Part shown: piece after piece, positions 8,618 through 16,089 of the stretch | Numbering within the stretch: position 1 is the first letter of the stretch | Layout: each line of letters starts with the position of its first letter | DNA from: Fundidesulfovibrio magnetotacticus | GTDB taxonomy: Bacteria; Desulfobacterota; Desulfovibrionia; Desulfovibrionales; Desulfovibrionaceae | Assembly (NCBI RefSeq): GCF_013019105.1 | Contig: NZ_BLTE01000001.1 | Coordinates: 124,001 to 188,000, forward strand | Direction of reading: 5' to 3' | DNA length: 64,000 nucleotides | The notes under the pieces: model-generated | What the model was told of the DNA's origin: nothing | Databases searched by the model: none | The model's input: the letters and a program-made list of their open reading frames with translations, nothing else | Translations under genes and position numbers: made by a program

Positions 8618-8731
8618 ATGGCGCGAAGGACACTGTTCATCATCGCCGCGACGGCAAGCCTGACCCTGCTGTTTCTCGGCGCCTGGCGCGGTGAATTCAG
8701 GGAGATCTGGTTCAACGGTTCAACCCTCTGA
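8618..8731 (+). CDS. 37-residue single-helix microprotein
   Basis: The ATG at 8618 follows gagga at 8607-8611 with 6 bases of spacing and lies directly downstream of the pseudoprotease gene. The peptide is MARRTLFIIAATASLTLLFL followed by a short amphipathic tail (GAWRGEFREIWFNGSTL). It has a basic N-terminus and one membrane helix. No family is recognised. It fits the pattern of microproteins inside this operon (compare 1635-1763), but the evidence is only the ribosome site, composition and position. Confidence 0.5.
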   Translation: MARRTLFIIAATASLTLLFLGAWRGEFREIWFNGSTL

Positions 8732-8742
8732 CTGGCCTGTCT

Positions 8743-8759
8743 CGGACTGGGCTAGTCCG
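8743..8759 (+). other. Small hairpin in an intercistronic leader
   Basis: CGGACT and AGTCCG form a 6-bp stem around GGGCT. A second small stem (CCCC-GAGA-GGGG) follows before the ribosome site of the gene at 8823. The two sit in the only gap of about 90 bases in this part of the operon. They could adjust RNA stability or translation of the next gene. There is no T-tract, so this is not an intrinsic terminator. Confidence 0.35.
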
Positions 8760-8822
8760 AAAACAGGCGGAAGCGAGCGCAACCGATCCCCGAGAGGGGA
8801 AAGACAACGAGGATACGGTCAT

Positions 8823-9284
8823 ATGGGAATCCTGAAAGAAATTGAAAGCACGGTGAAGAACCTGGAAGCCTACCTGGGCGTGAAAACGTCCACTCTGGCC
8901 GCCTTCGGCGGTTCGGTGGCCCTGGTGGCCCTGGTCTCCACCGCTGCCTACTGGGGCGTGTACGGATTCGGCCACTGGAAGAACGAAATGAGCGTGGCCA
9001 ACAAGATCATGCTGGCGGCAACTGCCCAGCCCCTGGCCGGACAGCCCGTCCCGGGGCGGCCCGCTCCCCAGGCAGGCCAGACCGCCCTGCAGGCCGCGCC
9101 CTCCCAGGCCGGACAATATGTCTGCAACACGCACGGCGTGGTTGGCCTGCCCCGCGTGGGCGCCAACGGTCAGCCCGTGTGCCCCATTTGCGGACAGACC
9201 ATGCAGTTCCGCTGCCTGCCCACCGCAGGCGCCCAGCAACCCTCTCCTCCCGCAGCCGCAACGGTAGCTGCGTGGGCTGGCTGA
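8823..9284 (+). CDS. Single-helix protein with a C-terminal Cys/His metal-binding ribbon
   Basis: ATG at 8823 follows gagga at 8809 and lies beyond the leader hairpins. The frame is open further upstream but without a good site. The 153-residue protein has an amphipathic N-terminus (1-20), one helix (about 25-50), a Pro/Gln/Ala linker and a compact ribbon with Cys101, His104, Cys120 and Cys123 (YVCNTHG then CPICGQTM). That pattern resembles the heavy-metal-binding ribbon found on copper ATPases (YxCPMHP...CPxCGM). A diverged copy lies at 36881-37255. The ribbon would face the magnetosome lumen or periplasm and could bind iron. It is a Mad-type protein without an assigned function. Confidence 0.8.
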   Translation: MGILKEIESTVKNLEAYLGVKTSTLAAFGGSVALVALVSTAAYWGVYGFGHWKNEMSVANKIMLAATAQPLAGQPVPGRPAPQAGQTALQAAPSQAGQYVCNTHGVVGLPRVGANGQPVCPICGQTMQFRCLPTAGAQQPSPPAAATVAAWAG

Positions 9285-9354
9285 GGCGGTCCTGCCGGCC
9301 AGGTTGGCCAGCAAACCACCGTTCGCTAGTTTCTTTTGTTGATGTGAGGAAAGC

Positions 9355-10203
9355 ATGCAGTTGCCGCAGTTACGAACGTTCATCCAGGCCGCCAGCGCCA
9401 TTTTGAGCAACGGATACGTTGGCTCCCTGGTCACGCGCTACGTGAACACCAATCAATTGAAAGGTGTATGCGTTCCGTATCTCAACTGCTATGCATGCCC
9501 GTCTGCTCTGTATTCGTGTCCGATCGGCACGCTGCAACATTTCATGGCCATACGTAGCGTGCCCTACATGTTGCTCGGCATGATCGGGCTGGTGGGAGCC
9601 ATCACCGGACGCATGGCCTGCGGTTGGGCCTGCCCGTTCGGCTTCTTCCAAGAGTTGCTGCACCGCTTCCCATCGCCCAAATTCCAGATTCCCCGCGCAT
9701 TCAGGCACGTGAAGTGGGCCGTGCTGGCCGTGACCGTGCTTTTCGTGCCATGGCTCACGGCCTCGACGCTCTTTTGCAAGCTCTGCCCGGCGGGTGGCCT
9801 CCTTGCCGCGGTGCCCTGGGTGGCGTGGAATCCCGTCAATCCGTTCACCGGCGCACCGGTCTTGCCTGTGGCGCCCGACATCCAGTATGTAGCGGTCGTA
9901 CTCGGCGTGGCGGCGTTCCTGGTTGCGTTCGTGTTCGTGAAACGCATATTCTGCAAGATGTTCTGCCCTATGGGAGCGATTCTCGCGCTGTTCAACAGCA
10001 TAAGTTTCGTCAGGCTCGAAATGTCGCCCGACTGCGACGACTGCTCCGCCTGCAACGCGAGTTGCCCCATGGACCTGGACGTGCCAGTGGAGCTCAACTC
10101 CACAGAGTGCATCCGCTGTTTCGAATGCACCAAGTGCGGCCATGTAAAGATTGTCACTTCGCTCAACGCCCGGAGCCGGTCGGATGCAGAAATCGTATCG
10201 TAG
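9355..10203 (+). CDS. NapH/CcoG-type membrane iron-sulfur protein
   Basis: The 282-residue protein has four to five helices and three Cys motifs of the NapH/NosR/CcoG family at their ends (CGWACPFGFFQE about 89-100, CKLCPAG 141-147, CKMFCPMG 200-207). Two [4Fe-4S] ferredoxin motifs follow (Cys227-230-233-237 and Cys252-255-258-261). The N-terminus has four more cysteines (39, 45, 48, 55). Such proteins pass electrons between quinols or ferredoxin and periplasmic or heme partners. With magnetochrome proteins encoded beside it, an electron path that sets the Fe(II)/Fe(III) ratio for magnetite is plausible. A ferredoxin-like protein is part of published mad gene lists (I recall Mad6), but the number is not assigned here. 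The ATG follows gaggaaagc. Confidence 0.87.
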   Translation: MQLPQLRTFIQAASAILSNGYVGSLVTRYVNTNQLKGVCVPYLNCYACPSALYSCPIGTLQHFMAIRSVPYMLLGMIGLVGAITGRMACGWACPFGFFQELLHRFPSPKFQIPRAFRHVKWAVLAVTVLFVPWLTASTLFCKLCPAGGLLAAVPWVAWNPVNPFTGAPVLPVAPDIQYVAVVLGVAAFLVAFVFVKRIFCKMFCPMGAILALFNSISFVRLEMSPDCDDCSACNASCPMDLDVPVELNSTECIRCFECTKCGHVKIVTSLNARSRSDAEIVS

Positions 10204-10585
10204 CGTGCCCGGCGGCCAGAACACCTTCATAGCGATCGGGGTCGTGTTCCTGATTCTTCTGGCCGTGGTCTTCTTCGTGCTGCACAAGAGCACCAGCAAG
10301 CCGCAAAGCCCGCAGGCCATGGTCGCCGCGGCGGTGTCGGATTGGTTCTCGCCAGCGCCCAGGGAGTGGCAACCGGGCATGGGGCCTCAGCCGCTCATCT
10401 ACCATCCCGCGGCGCAGCAGCAGCTGGTGTGGGAGCCCCTCCCCGGTTCGCCGCAGGCTCAGAAACCCAAATTCGAGACAGGATGGCGGGCCTTGCCCGG
10501 CCAGCAGCCTGCCGCGCCGAACGTGCCCGGAACGCCTGGGACGCCAGGAAACGGGATACGTGCCTACACGGGCCCGGTGCAATGA
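10184..10585 (+). CDS. Single-helix protein with a proline-rich W-x-x-LP tail
   Basis: I choose ATG at 10184, which overlaps the previous gene by 20 bases and gives a basic N-terminus before the helix. The 133-residue protein has one helix (about 16-34) and then a Pro/Gln/Gly-rich tail with two W-x-x-LP motifs (VWEPLPG and GWRALPG). The same short motif occurs in the MamEO linker and in the cytochrome at 37852-38409. This is the shape of an adaptor displaying linear motifs in the magnetosome lumen or periplasm. No enzymatic domain is visible. Probably one of the small mad genes. Confidence 0.72.
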   Translation: MQKSYRSVPGGQNTFIAIGVVFLILLAVVFFVLHKSTSKPQSPQAMVAAAVSDWFSPAPREWQPGMGPQPLIYHPAAQQQLVWEPLPGSPQAQKPKFETGWRALPGQQPAAPNVPGTPGTPGNGIRAYTGPVQ

Positions 10586-10680
10586 AGACAGGAGCTCTGG
10601 TCGCGCACAGCGCCTACGCGGTTCATGCGGCGTGAGCCGAGCAGTTTTCGAGAAGAGCGCATTGATCGACGGAGACAAAG

Positions 10681-10953
10681 ATGCTGAGAACCGTTTTGAC
10701 AGTCTTAGCCACCGTACTCGGTGTGCTATTCACCCTGAACAACTTCGACCACGTCCAGGTGCATTTGCTCATGGGCAAGGCCGTGGAGATCAGGGTGATT
10801 TTTCTCATCTTCATCTCCTTCGGCCTGGGCTTCATCGTGAGGCATTTCATAGGCATTTCGCGGGAGGAAGAGCTGAAGCGGCGTCTCTTGCTCATGCGGA
10901 GCAGGAAGAAGAAGGACTCCTCCGGCGACAACCTGTTTGACGAATTCGAGTAG
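10681..10953 (+). CDS. MamL-like LapA/DUF1049 two-helix membrane protein
   Basis: The 90-residue protein begins MLRTVLTVLATVLGVLFTLN, then has a short loop (NFDHVQVHLLMGKAVEIRV), a second helix (about 39-56) and a strongly basic segment (KRRLLLMRSRKKK). This is the layout of the LapA (DUF1049) family and of MamL, a two-helix protein with a basic tail that is essential for magnetosome membrane formation in Magnetospirillum. Unlike short MamL, the tail here ends acidic (DNLFDEFE). It lies 5 bases before the second CDF gene. The MamL assignment is by architecture and context only. Confidence 0.72.
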   Translation: MLRTVLTVLATVLGVLFTLNNFDHVQVHLLMGKAVEIRVIFLIFISFGLGFIVRHFIGISREEELKRRLLLMRSRKKKDSSGDNLFDEFE

Positions 10954-10958
10954 CCATC

Positions 10959-11885
10959 ATGAAAGATTCGTATTGCTCCGTTTGCATGCAAAAAGCCGCC
11001 TGGTACTCCATCTGGGCAAGCCTCCTCCTCGCGCTGCTGCAGACGCTTGTCGGCTTCGTTGCCGGGAGCACGGCATGCCTTGCCATCGCCATACAATCTG
11101 TATCGAACATTATCTCGTCGTTTAGCATCATCATCACCCAGAAGGTGACCGCCAAGGAAGCAGACGAGCATTTTCCATTCGGTTACGGCAAGGCTGAATA
11201 CATCGCCGCGGGATTCACCTGCATCATCTTTGCCGTGGTCACGCTTGCCATAACCTGGATAGCCGTGAAACAGTTCATGAACGCCCCTGCGGCGCTCATG
11301 GACTTCTCCCCTTTCCTGGTTGCGGTCGCCTCCATCATCGGAAACGAGATATTGTACCATTACCTGCGCTGCGTGGCCGTCCACGCCAAGAGCCCCGCCA
11401 TCATGGCCAACGCCATGGCCAACCGCGCCGACTCCTACGCGGCGGGCGTGGTGGCCGTGTGTTCGCTTGGCGCTTGGTGGGGTCTGCCCAGGCTCGACGC
11501 GGTGGCCACGCTGGTGGTGGCGCTGCTCATCGGCCGCGTACTCTACAAGGTGTTCCTCGACGCCTTGGCCGGCCTCCTCGACAAGTCGGTCAACGGAGCG
11601 TATGAACATAAAATCTACGAACTCGCCCACGGCGTGCCCGGCGTGGGGCTCGTGAACTCACTCAAGACCCATCGCACGGGGCGCAAGGTCAAAGCCGAAC
11701 TCGAAATCCTCGTGGAGCGTTCCAAGACGGTCCAGGAGGCGTACGCCATAGCCGAAGGTGTACGCACGAAGCTTGCGGCTTCGCTTGCTGACCTCGATGA
11801 TGTCGTTGTCGTATTCAAAACCGGAAAACTCGGCGCTTGCTGTAAATCTGCCGGAAGCTCCCAGCCGGCAGGGGAGATGATATGA
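10959..11885 (+). CDS. mamM: Second CDF-family protein, MamM-like, with a degenerate transport site
   Basis: The 308-residue protein aligns with MamB without gaps through the first 160 residues, including PFGYGKAEY, the GNEILYHYLRC stretch and SPAIMANAMANRADS. The four metal ligands of MamB (His46, Asp50, Glu154, Asp158) become Gln46, Asn50, Ala154 and Asp158, so the transport site has lost three of four ligands. Asp43 is also Ile. The C-terminal metal-sensing domain is present (about 210-290) and a short tail contains CC (GACCKSAG). MamM of Magnetospirillum stabilises MamB. This protein may keep that stabilising role without transporting iron. It overlaps the next gene by 4 bases (ATGA). Confidence 0.85.
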   Translation: MKDSYCSVCMQKAAWYSIWASLLLALLQTLVGFVAGSTACLAIAIQSVSNIISSFSIIITQKVTAKEADEHFPFGYGKAEYIAAGFTCIIFAVVTLAITWIAVKQFMNAPAALMDFSPFLVAVASIIGNEILYHYLRCVAVHAKSPAIMANAMANRADSYAAGVVAVCSLGAWWGLPRLDAVATLVVALLIGRVLYKVFLDALAGLLDKSVNGAYEHKIYELAHGVPGVGLVNSLKTHRTGRKVKAELEILVERSKTVQEAYAIAEGVRTKLAASLADLDDVVVVFKTGKLGACCKSAGSSQPAGEMI

Positions 11886-12283
11886 GTTCCAAAGCCGATT
11901 GCCTCAACTGCGCCATCAGGGGTTACAGCCCCGAGGTTTGCGCCCTGCATCTGCGCATGGCCAAAGGCGGCGAGGACATGGACGCAACGACCAAAACCTG
12001 CGGCTCGTGCGCGCAGGGCAATTCCAGGAACCACCTGGGCAAAACCCTTGCCGCCGGCGCCTGCGTGGGCATGGTGGCCTCGGTGGCGGGGCTCGGCGCG
12101 GCGGTGGCGGTGGGCGTCAAGGGCGTCATCGAAACCGTGCTGGCCGCCAAGCTCGTAGCGGGAATGGGCATTGCCGGAGCCGCCACTTCGGCCGCCATCA
12201 AAAACAAAGCGGACAAGCAGGACGGCAAGGGCAACGGCCACCTGGGCTATTCGGTGCCGATTCTCTACGTCAAGGAGGAATAA
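11882..12283 (+). CDS. Small Gly/Ala-rich membrane protein with an N-terminal Cys4-type motif
   Basis: The 133-residue protein starts with a Cys motif (CLNCAIRGYSPEVCALH, residues 7-23) that could form a zinc or iron site (C-x2-C and C-x2-H). Two more cysteines follow (CGSC, about 40-43), then a Gly/Ala/Val-rich hairpin (about 55-105) and a charged tail. The glycine-rich hairpin recalls MamC/Mms-type crystal-surface proteins, although no direct homology is claimed. A second copy with the same GYSPE-CALH motif is at 38450-38848. It starts inside the stop of the CDF gene and is followed 3 bases later by the next gene, so it belongs to the operon. Confidence 0.75.
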   Translation: MSSKADCLNCAIRGYSPEVCALHLRMAKGGEDMDATTKTCGSCAQGNSRNHLGKTLAAGACVGMVASVAGLGAAVAVGVKGVIETVLAAKLVAGMGIAGAATSAAIKNKADKQDGKGNGHLGYSVPILYVKEE

Positions 12284-12286
12284 GCC

Positions 12287-12640
12287 ATGAACGACTTCAC
12301 CTCTGATTACGAAGCCAGGAAGAATGAAATCCGCCTCCGCAACGGCTCTGCCTCCTTCAAACGGGCAAAGCGCTGCGACGACGATCTCATCCCGCTCGAC
12401 GACCTCGAAAAACCACGCCAGGTGGGGGTCATGGACGTGCTCAACCTCGGCTCCAAAGTCGTCATCGGCACGGGCGTCGGCCTGCTGGCCGGCGTGGCCA
12501 CCATCGCCATCGTGGCCAGCGCGGGCGAACTCATCCTCGCCGGCGCCGTGACCAAAGTCGCGGGAGTGGTCGGCGGGGCCATGGGTCTGTCGCTGGGCCT
12601 TGGCTCAATGAAGAAGAAAACCCCCGCGCGGGTGGAGTAG
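12287..12640 (+). CDS. Small membrane protein with a YEARK motif
   Basis: The 117-residue protein starts after an excellent ribosome site (aaggagg). It opens with a charged cytoplasmic-looking segment containing DYEARKNEIRLRNGS (about 7-21), then a Gly/Ala/Val-rich hairpin of two helices (about 53-105), ending basic. The motif Y-E-A-R-K-x-x-I-R-x-R recurs in the protein at 34370-34807, so the two are paralogues. The family is not recognised beyond being a Mad-type accessory protein. The glycine-rich helices suggest close helix packing or self-association in the magnetosome membrane. Confidence 0.72.
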   Translation: MNDFTSDYEARKNEIRLRNGSASFKRAKRCDDDLIPLDDLEKPRQVGVMDVLNLGSKVVIGTGVGLLAGVATIAIVASAGELILAGAVTKVAGVVGGAMGLSLGLGSMKKKTPARVE

Positions 12641-12646
12641 CCCCCT

Positions 12647-12913
12647 ATGCGTACGGTTCTCGCGCGCGGCGCGGGCGCGAAATGCAAGCAGTGCGACACG
12701 GCCATGGACATCATCCAGGCCGACAAGTTCGACAAGAAGTGGGCCTACGGCACCATCGCCTTCGGCGCGCTGTTCACGCTTTTCGGCGGCCTGTTTCTGG
12801 GGATCATCATCGTTGTTGCAGGAATCTACATGGCGGGCGCCAAGGAGACCATCAGCTGCTGCACGCGTTGCGGCTACTACTTCAAGACCCGCTACGGGGA
12901 CCTTGATCCGTGA
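12647..12913 (+). CDS. Two-helix protein with split zinc-ribbon cysteines
   Basis: The 88-residue protein has CKQC at residues 13-16 and CCTRC at about 71-75, on either side of a hydrophobic hairpin (about 33-63). If both ends face the cytoplasm the four cysteines could close one metal site, as in zinc-ribbon membrane proteins. It is the last + strand gene of the biomineralisation run and overlaps by 32 bases, tail to tail, the convergent ferredoxin gene. No specific family is recognised. Confidence 0.68.
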   Translation: MRTVLARGAGAKCKQCDTAMDIIQADKFDKKWAYGTIAFGALFTLFGGLFLGIIIVVAGIYMAGAKETISCCTRCGYYFKTRYGDLDP

Positions 12914-13307
12914 TGGTTATGGCGTTCATGATGCACAATTTTTTGCACTCACCACAACCGAGACATCTTTCCGGGTCGACACGACATGCAGCGCCTACAA
13001 GCAGACCACCTCTTTTGTATAGGATGGCTTCCTGTGGGCAGTGCAAGAGACACGTTTTACATGCTGCGCAAATGTTAGGTTCAATTTGAGCAATTCTCTT
13101 GATCTTTTTCCCCTTCGCCGGGGGCCTGATCCCGTTGGGGTCTTCGATTGCACCTTTCGGACAGGAACTGAAGCACGTTCCGCATTCTGTGCAGAACAGG
13201 CTCTCGATGTGATGCTGCTGCTTGCGCTCTCCACTAATGGCGTGTTCAGGGCATTTTTTCGCGCAAGCGCCGCAGCCGACGCAGTCGGATGTGATCGTGT
13301 AGGGCAT
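12882..13307 (-). CDS. Polyferredoxin with four [4Fe-4S] motifs
   Basis: The 141-residue protein carries 16 cysteines in four complete C-x2-C-x2-C-x3-C motifs (starting at Cys9, Cys39, Cys80 and Cys115), so it should bind four [4Fe-4S] clusters. There is no signal peptide or membrane helix, so it is a soluble cytoplasmic electron carrier. It faces the opposite way from the magnetosome operon and diverges from feoB with about 90 bases between starts, a natural place for a shared iron-responsive promoter. It could deliver electrons to the NapH-like protein at 9355 or to a ferric reductase. Its partners are inferred. Confidence 0.9.
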   Translation of the reverse strand: MPYTITSDCVGCGACAKKCPEHAISGERKQQHHIESLFCTECGTCFSSCPKGAIEDPNGIRPPAKGKKIKRIAQIEPNICAACKTCLLHCPQEAILYKRGGLLVGAACRVDPERCLGCGECKKLCIMNAITITDQGPRSGS

Positions 13308-13399
13308 GATGACCGTATGTCGTCGAATTGCTTGGATGAAGCGAGAAGAATTGTTCTTTCGTCTACTTGGTATTCTTATTCATGGATGTCGGATTGTCA

Positions 13400-15325
13400 A
13401 TGAGCAATGCAACACAAGCCAGACGGGCGGTCATCCTGGGCCTGCCCAACAGCGGCAAGAGCCATCTTTTCACACGCCTGACGGGACGCTATGCCGAAGT
13501 GGCCAATGCACCCCTCACCACCATCGATCTCAACGAAGCACCAATCACAGGTGAGGGAAGGTATTCGACCCTCGTCGACACACCGGGCATCTACACACTC
13601 TTTGGAGACGACGACAGCCTTGGCTGCATCCGCAAAGCACTCAGTTCTCCTCGCCCCGACGTCATCCTTTTCTGTATCGACGCCAACAGGCTCAAGCAGT
13701 CGCTGGGCCTCGCCCTTGAGGTCGCAACGCTGGGCCTGCCCACCGTGTATTCGTTGAACATGCTCGACGAAGCGAGCCGTAACGGCCTCCACATCGACAT
13801 TGAGGCCCTCAAACGTACGCTGCAGGCCCCCGTGGCCACGATTTCCGGCAAAAACGGCAACGGAATCGCCGGACTTCTCGACAGGGCCAGATCCGCCGTC
13901 CCCGACGGCGTGCGGCACACCCGCTCACTGCGCCAGGCGCTCTCGACCGTCCTCGAGGCCATGCCGTCGGGCGTCGCCTACCCCGAAGCCGAAGCGCACG
14001 CCCTGTTGCTGTCCGGCACGGGCGGTTGCCGCTTCGGGTGTTCTCCTGGAGTGAACCCGGACGAACCGCTGCGGCAGACCCTCGGGGACGTCAGGCGTAC
14101 CATGCGCGGAGACCCAGGCGTCAAACTTCGCGCGGCCTGGCACGCCTGGCTGGATGGTTGTTTCAAACGCGTCGCGCGCAGGAGCCCCCCGCCAGCAAAC
14201 GCCGCCCTGAGCCATCTTGGGCACCTTTGCCGCTCGGTGACGGCCGGGCCGCTCATATTGATAATGATTCTGTATATTACCTTCAAGTTAGTGGTGGACG
14301 GCGCCAATGCCATTGCCGAGGCAATGAACAACCACCTCTGGCAACCGGTGCACGATGCCCTTCAAGCTGTTCTGCCCACGGGATTCTGGACCGAGCTTCT
14401 GATCGGGGATTACGGCATGCTCTCCATGGGCGTGGCGAATGCATTGCTTACGGTCGTGCCCATCCTTACTGTTTTCTACTTTATTTTCAACACACTGGAA
14501 GAGATCGGCTACCTTCCGAACCTCTCGGTGCTCACGCGCAGGCTCCTGGGCAAGCTTGGGCTCGGCAGCAGCGCCATCATGCCGCTTGTCCTGGGCTTCG
14601 GATGCAAGACCATGGCCACCCTCACCGCAAAGACGATCGCGTCGCCCAGAGAGCGGTTCATCACCATCTTCCTTGTCGCCTTCGCCATTCCCTGCGCCGG
14701 CCAGATGGGGCTCAACATGAGCATCGTCGGCAGGATGGGATGGGGCGCCTTCATCATTTCCAGCGTGTGGCTTCTTGCCGTCGAACTGCTGGCCGGACTG
14801 GGGCTCAACCGGTTCCTGAAGCAAAAGGAAACCCTTGATCCCTTCATTCTGCAACTCCCCCCCATTCGGGTTCCTTCACTTGCCGTCATCGCCAAAAAGA
14901 CGTTCATGAAGGTCTGGACCTTCATCAAGGAATCCCTCGGGGTTTTCATTCTCGCAGCGCTGTTTCTGTTCAGCATCGATGCCGTGGGCATTCTCGACAA
15001 ACTCAAGACCTGGCTCGCCCCGGTACTGGAGCATGCTTTGGGTCTCCCCGCCTCCATGGTGGACGCTCTCATCCTGCTGCTTGCACGGCATGAAGCTGCC
15101 GCCGCGCTCATCATCGATCTGATTCGCAAGGGTGAGTTGAACTACAATCAAAGCATCGTCGCCGTCACCCTGACGACCATGTTTGCACCATGCTTTGCGA
15201 ACGTAATGGCGATATCGAAAGTATTGAGCGTGCGCGATGCGGCTTTGATTTTCATGGCCGTCAACATTTGCGCCCTCGCCGCTTCTGCTTCGCTCAATAC
15301 GCTCTTGCGTCTCTTCGGAGGATGA
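13400..15325 (+). CDS. feoB: FeoB-like ferrous iron transporter
   Basis: From ATG 13400 the protein has 641 residues. Starts at 13367 and 13382 are also possible and none has a strong ribosome site. The N-terminal GTPase has G1 GLPNSGKS, G3 VDTPG and G4 NMLD. The C-terminal half holds two Gate-type repeats and a core of about eight helices. The first gate reads LGFGCKTMATLTAKTI where usual FeoB has a GCNVPA type sequence, and the second has FAIPCAGQMGL, so the pore-lining residues are unusual. FeoB proteins inside magnetosome islands supply iron for magnetite; in mad lists a FeoB-like protein is included. The regulator gene follows after 1 base. Confidence 0.92.
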   Translation: MSNATQARRAVILGLPNSGKSHLFTRLTGRYAEVANAPLTTIDLNEAPITGEGRYSTLVDTPGIYTLFGDDDSLGCIRKALSSPRPDVILFCIDANRLKQSLGLALEVATLGLPTVYSLNMLDEASRNGLHIDIEALKRTLQAPVATISGKNGNGIAGLLDRARSAVPDGVRHTRSLRQALSTVLEAMPSGVAYPEAEAHALLLSGTGGCRFGCSPGVNPDEPLRQTLGDVRRTMRGDPGVKLRAAWHAWLDGCFKRVARRSPPPANAALSHLGHLCRSVTAGPLILIMILYITFKLVVDGANAIAEAMNNHLWQPVHDALQAVLPTGFWTELLIGDYGMLSMGVANALLTVVPILTVFYFIFNTLEEIGYLPNLSVLTRRLLGKLGLGSSAIMPLVLGFGCKTMATLTAKTIASPRERFITIFLVAFAIPCAGQMGLNMSIVGRMGWGAFIISSVWLLAVELLAGLGLNRFLKQKETLDPFILQLPPIRVPSLAVIAKKTFMKVWTFIKESLGVFILAALFLFSIDAVGILDKLKTWLAPVLEHALGLPASMVDALILLLARHEAAAALIIDLIRKGELNYNQSIVAVTLTTMFAPCFANVMAISKVLSVRDAALIFMAVNICALAASASLNTLLRLFGG

Positions 15326-15326
15326 C

Positions 15327-16058
15327 ATGCACGCCCAGGATGAATGCCTTGAAAAGCTTTGGATAATGTGCGAAAAAGGTGAAGACGACCTTGACACGTT
15401 CGTGCGTATGATGGGTTCCGATTACATTGAGGGCATGCTGTCAGATTTGCAAGCGGCGGGTTTGGCATCAATCACCCAAAGCGGTCGACGCATCTCCCTG
15501 ACCAAAAGCGGGTCGGAACGGGCAAAACACATCATCCGCGCGCACCGGATCGGAGAACGGCTTCTCTACGATGTTTTTGGAGGCAACTTCGAGGACGGCG
15601 CATGCGAATTCGAACACACCCACTCGACAGAGCTTGTGGATGGGCTTTGCACGCTGCTTGGGCATCCCACCAAGTGCCCGCACGGCAATCCCATTCCACC
15701 GGGCAACTGCTGCAACAACTTCACCACGGCAGTACGTCATGCCGTCGCGCCGTTGAAGGCGATTGCGATCGGTGAAATGGCCAAGGTCGCCTACATCGAC
15801 TGCCGCGATAACCGCTGCCTCTTCAAACTCAACGGTTTCCAGATCCGCCCCGGGGTGGAAATCACCTTGAGGCAGCTTGCACCTTGCGTCGTCGTGGAGT
15901 GCGAGGGTTCGAGCGTGGCGCTTGACGACACCATCGCGGATTCCATCCGCGTATGGACGAGCAACGGCAACGGGCATGTGGCCGAAACAGAGCACGCCCC
16001 GCCCAAGCGGAAACGCAGCCTGCTGCGCAGGATCGGGTCCCGGTTGGCGGGCCGCTAG
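15327..16058 (+). CDS. DtxR/IdeR-type metal-dependent regulator with a FeoA-like domain
   Basis: The ATG sits 5 bases after ggagga. The 243-residue protein has a winged helix (about 1-65, with LTKSGSERAKHIIRAHRIGE), a dimerisation and metal-binding domain (about 65-140, with ACEFEHTHSTELVDGL and CPHGNPIP, matching the ligand positions of DtxR and MntR), and a FeoA/SH3-like domain (about 145-220). The C-terminus is basic. Such proteins repress iron uptake genes when Fe(II) is bound. As the gene directly follows feoB it probably controls feoB and perhaps the magnetosome operons. A third domain ending in RKRSLLRRIGSRLAGR is unusual for the family. Confidence 0.88.
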   Translation: MHAQDECLEKLWIMCEKGEDDLDTFVRMMGSDYIEGMLSDLQAAGLASITQSGRRISLTKSGSERAKHIIRAHRIGERLLYDVFGGNFEDGACEFEHTHSTELVDGLCTLLGHPTKCPHGNPIPPGNCCNNFTTAVRHAVAPLKAIAIGEMAKVAYIDCRDNRCLFKLNGFQIRPGVEITLRQLAPCVVVECEGSSVALDDTIADSIRVWTSNGNGHVAETEHAPPKRKRSLLRRIGSRLAGR

Positions 16059-16089
16059 GTTCCGGCCGGGTATTACGTCAACGAGCATC

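Noticed and set aside
9295-9316. Hairpin before the NapH-like gene (GGCCA-GGT-TGGCC core)
   Set aside because: Short stem with a mismatch when extended and a ribosome site close behind; could be chance in high-GC DNA.
10582-10635. 17-residue frame overlapping the stop of the W-x-x-LP protein
   Set aside because: Too short, no hydrophobic helix, and no own ribosome site; only the ATGA overlap supports it.
14259-14277. Fur-box-like GATAATGATTCTGTATATT
   Set aside because: About 13 of 19 bases match, but it lies in the middle of the feoB coding region where the codons for Ile-Met-Ile-Leu-Tyr explain it; no promoter is near.
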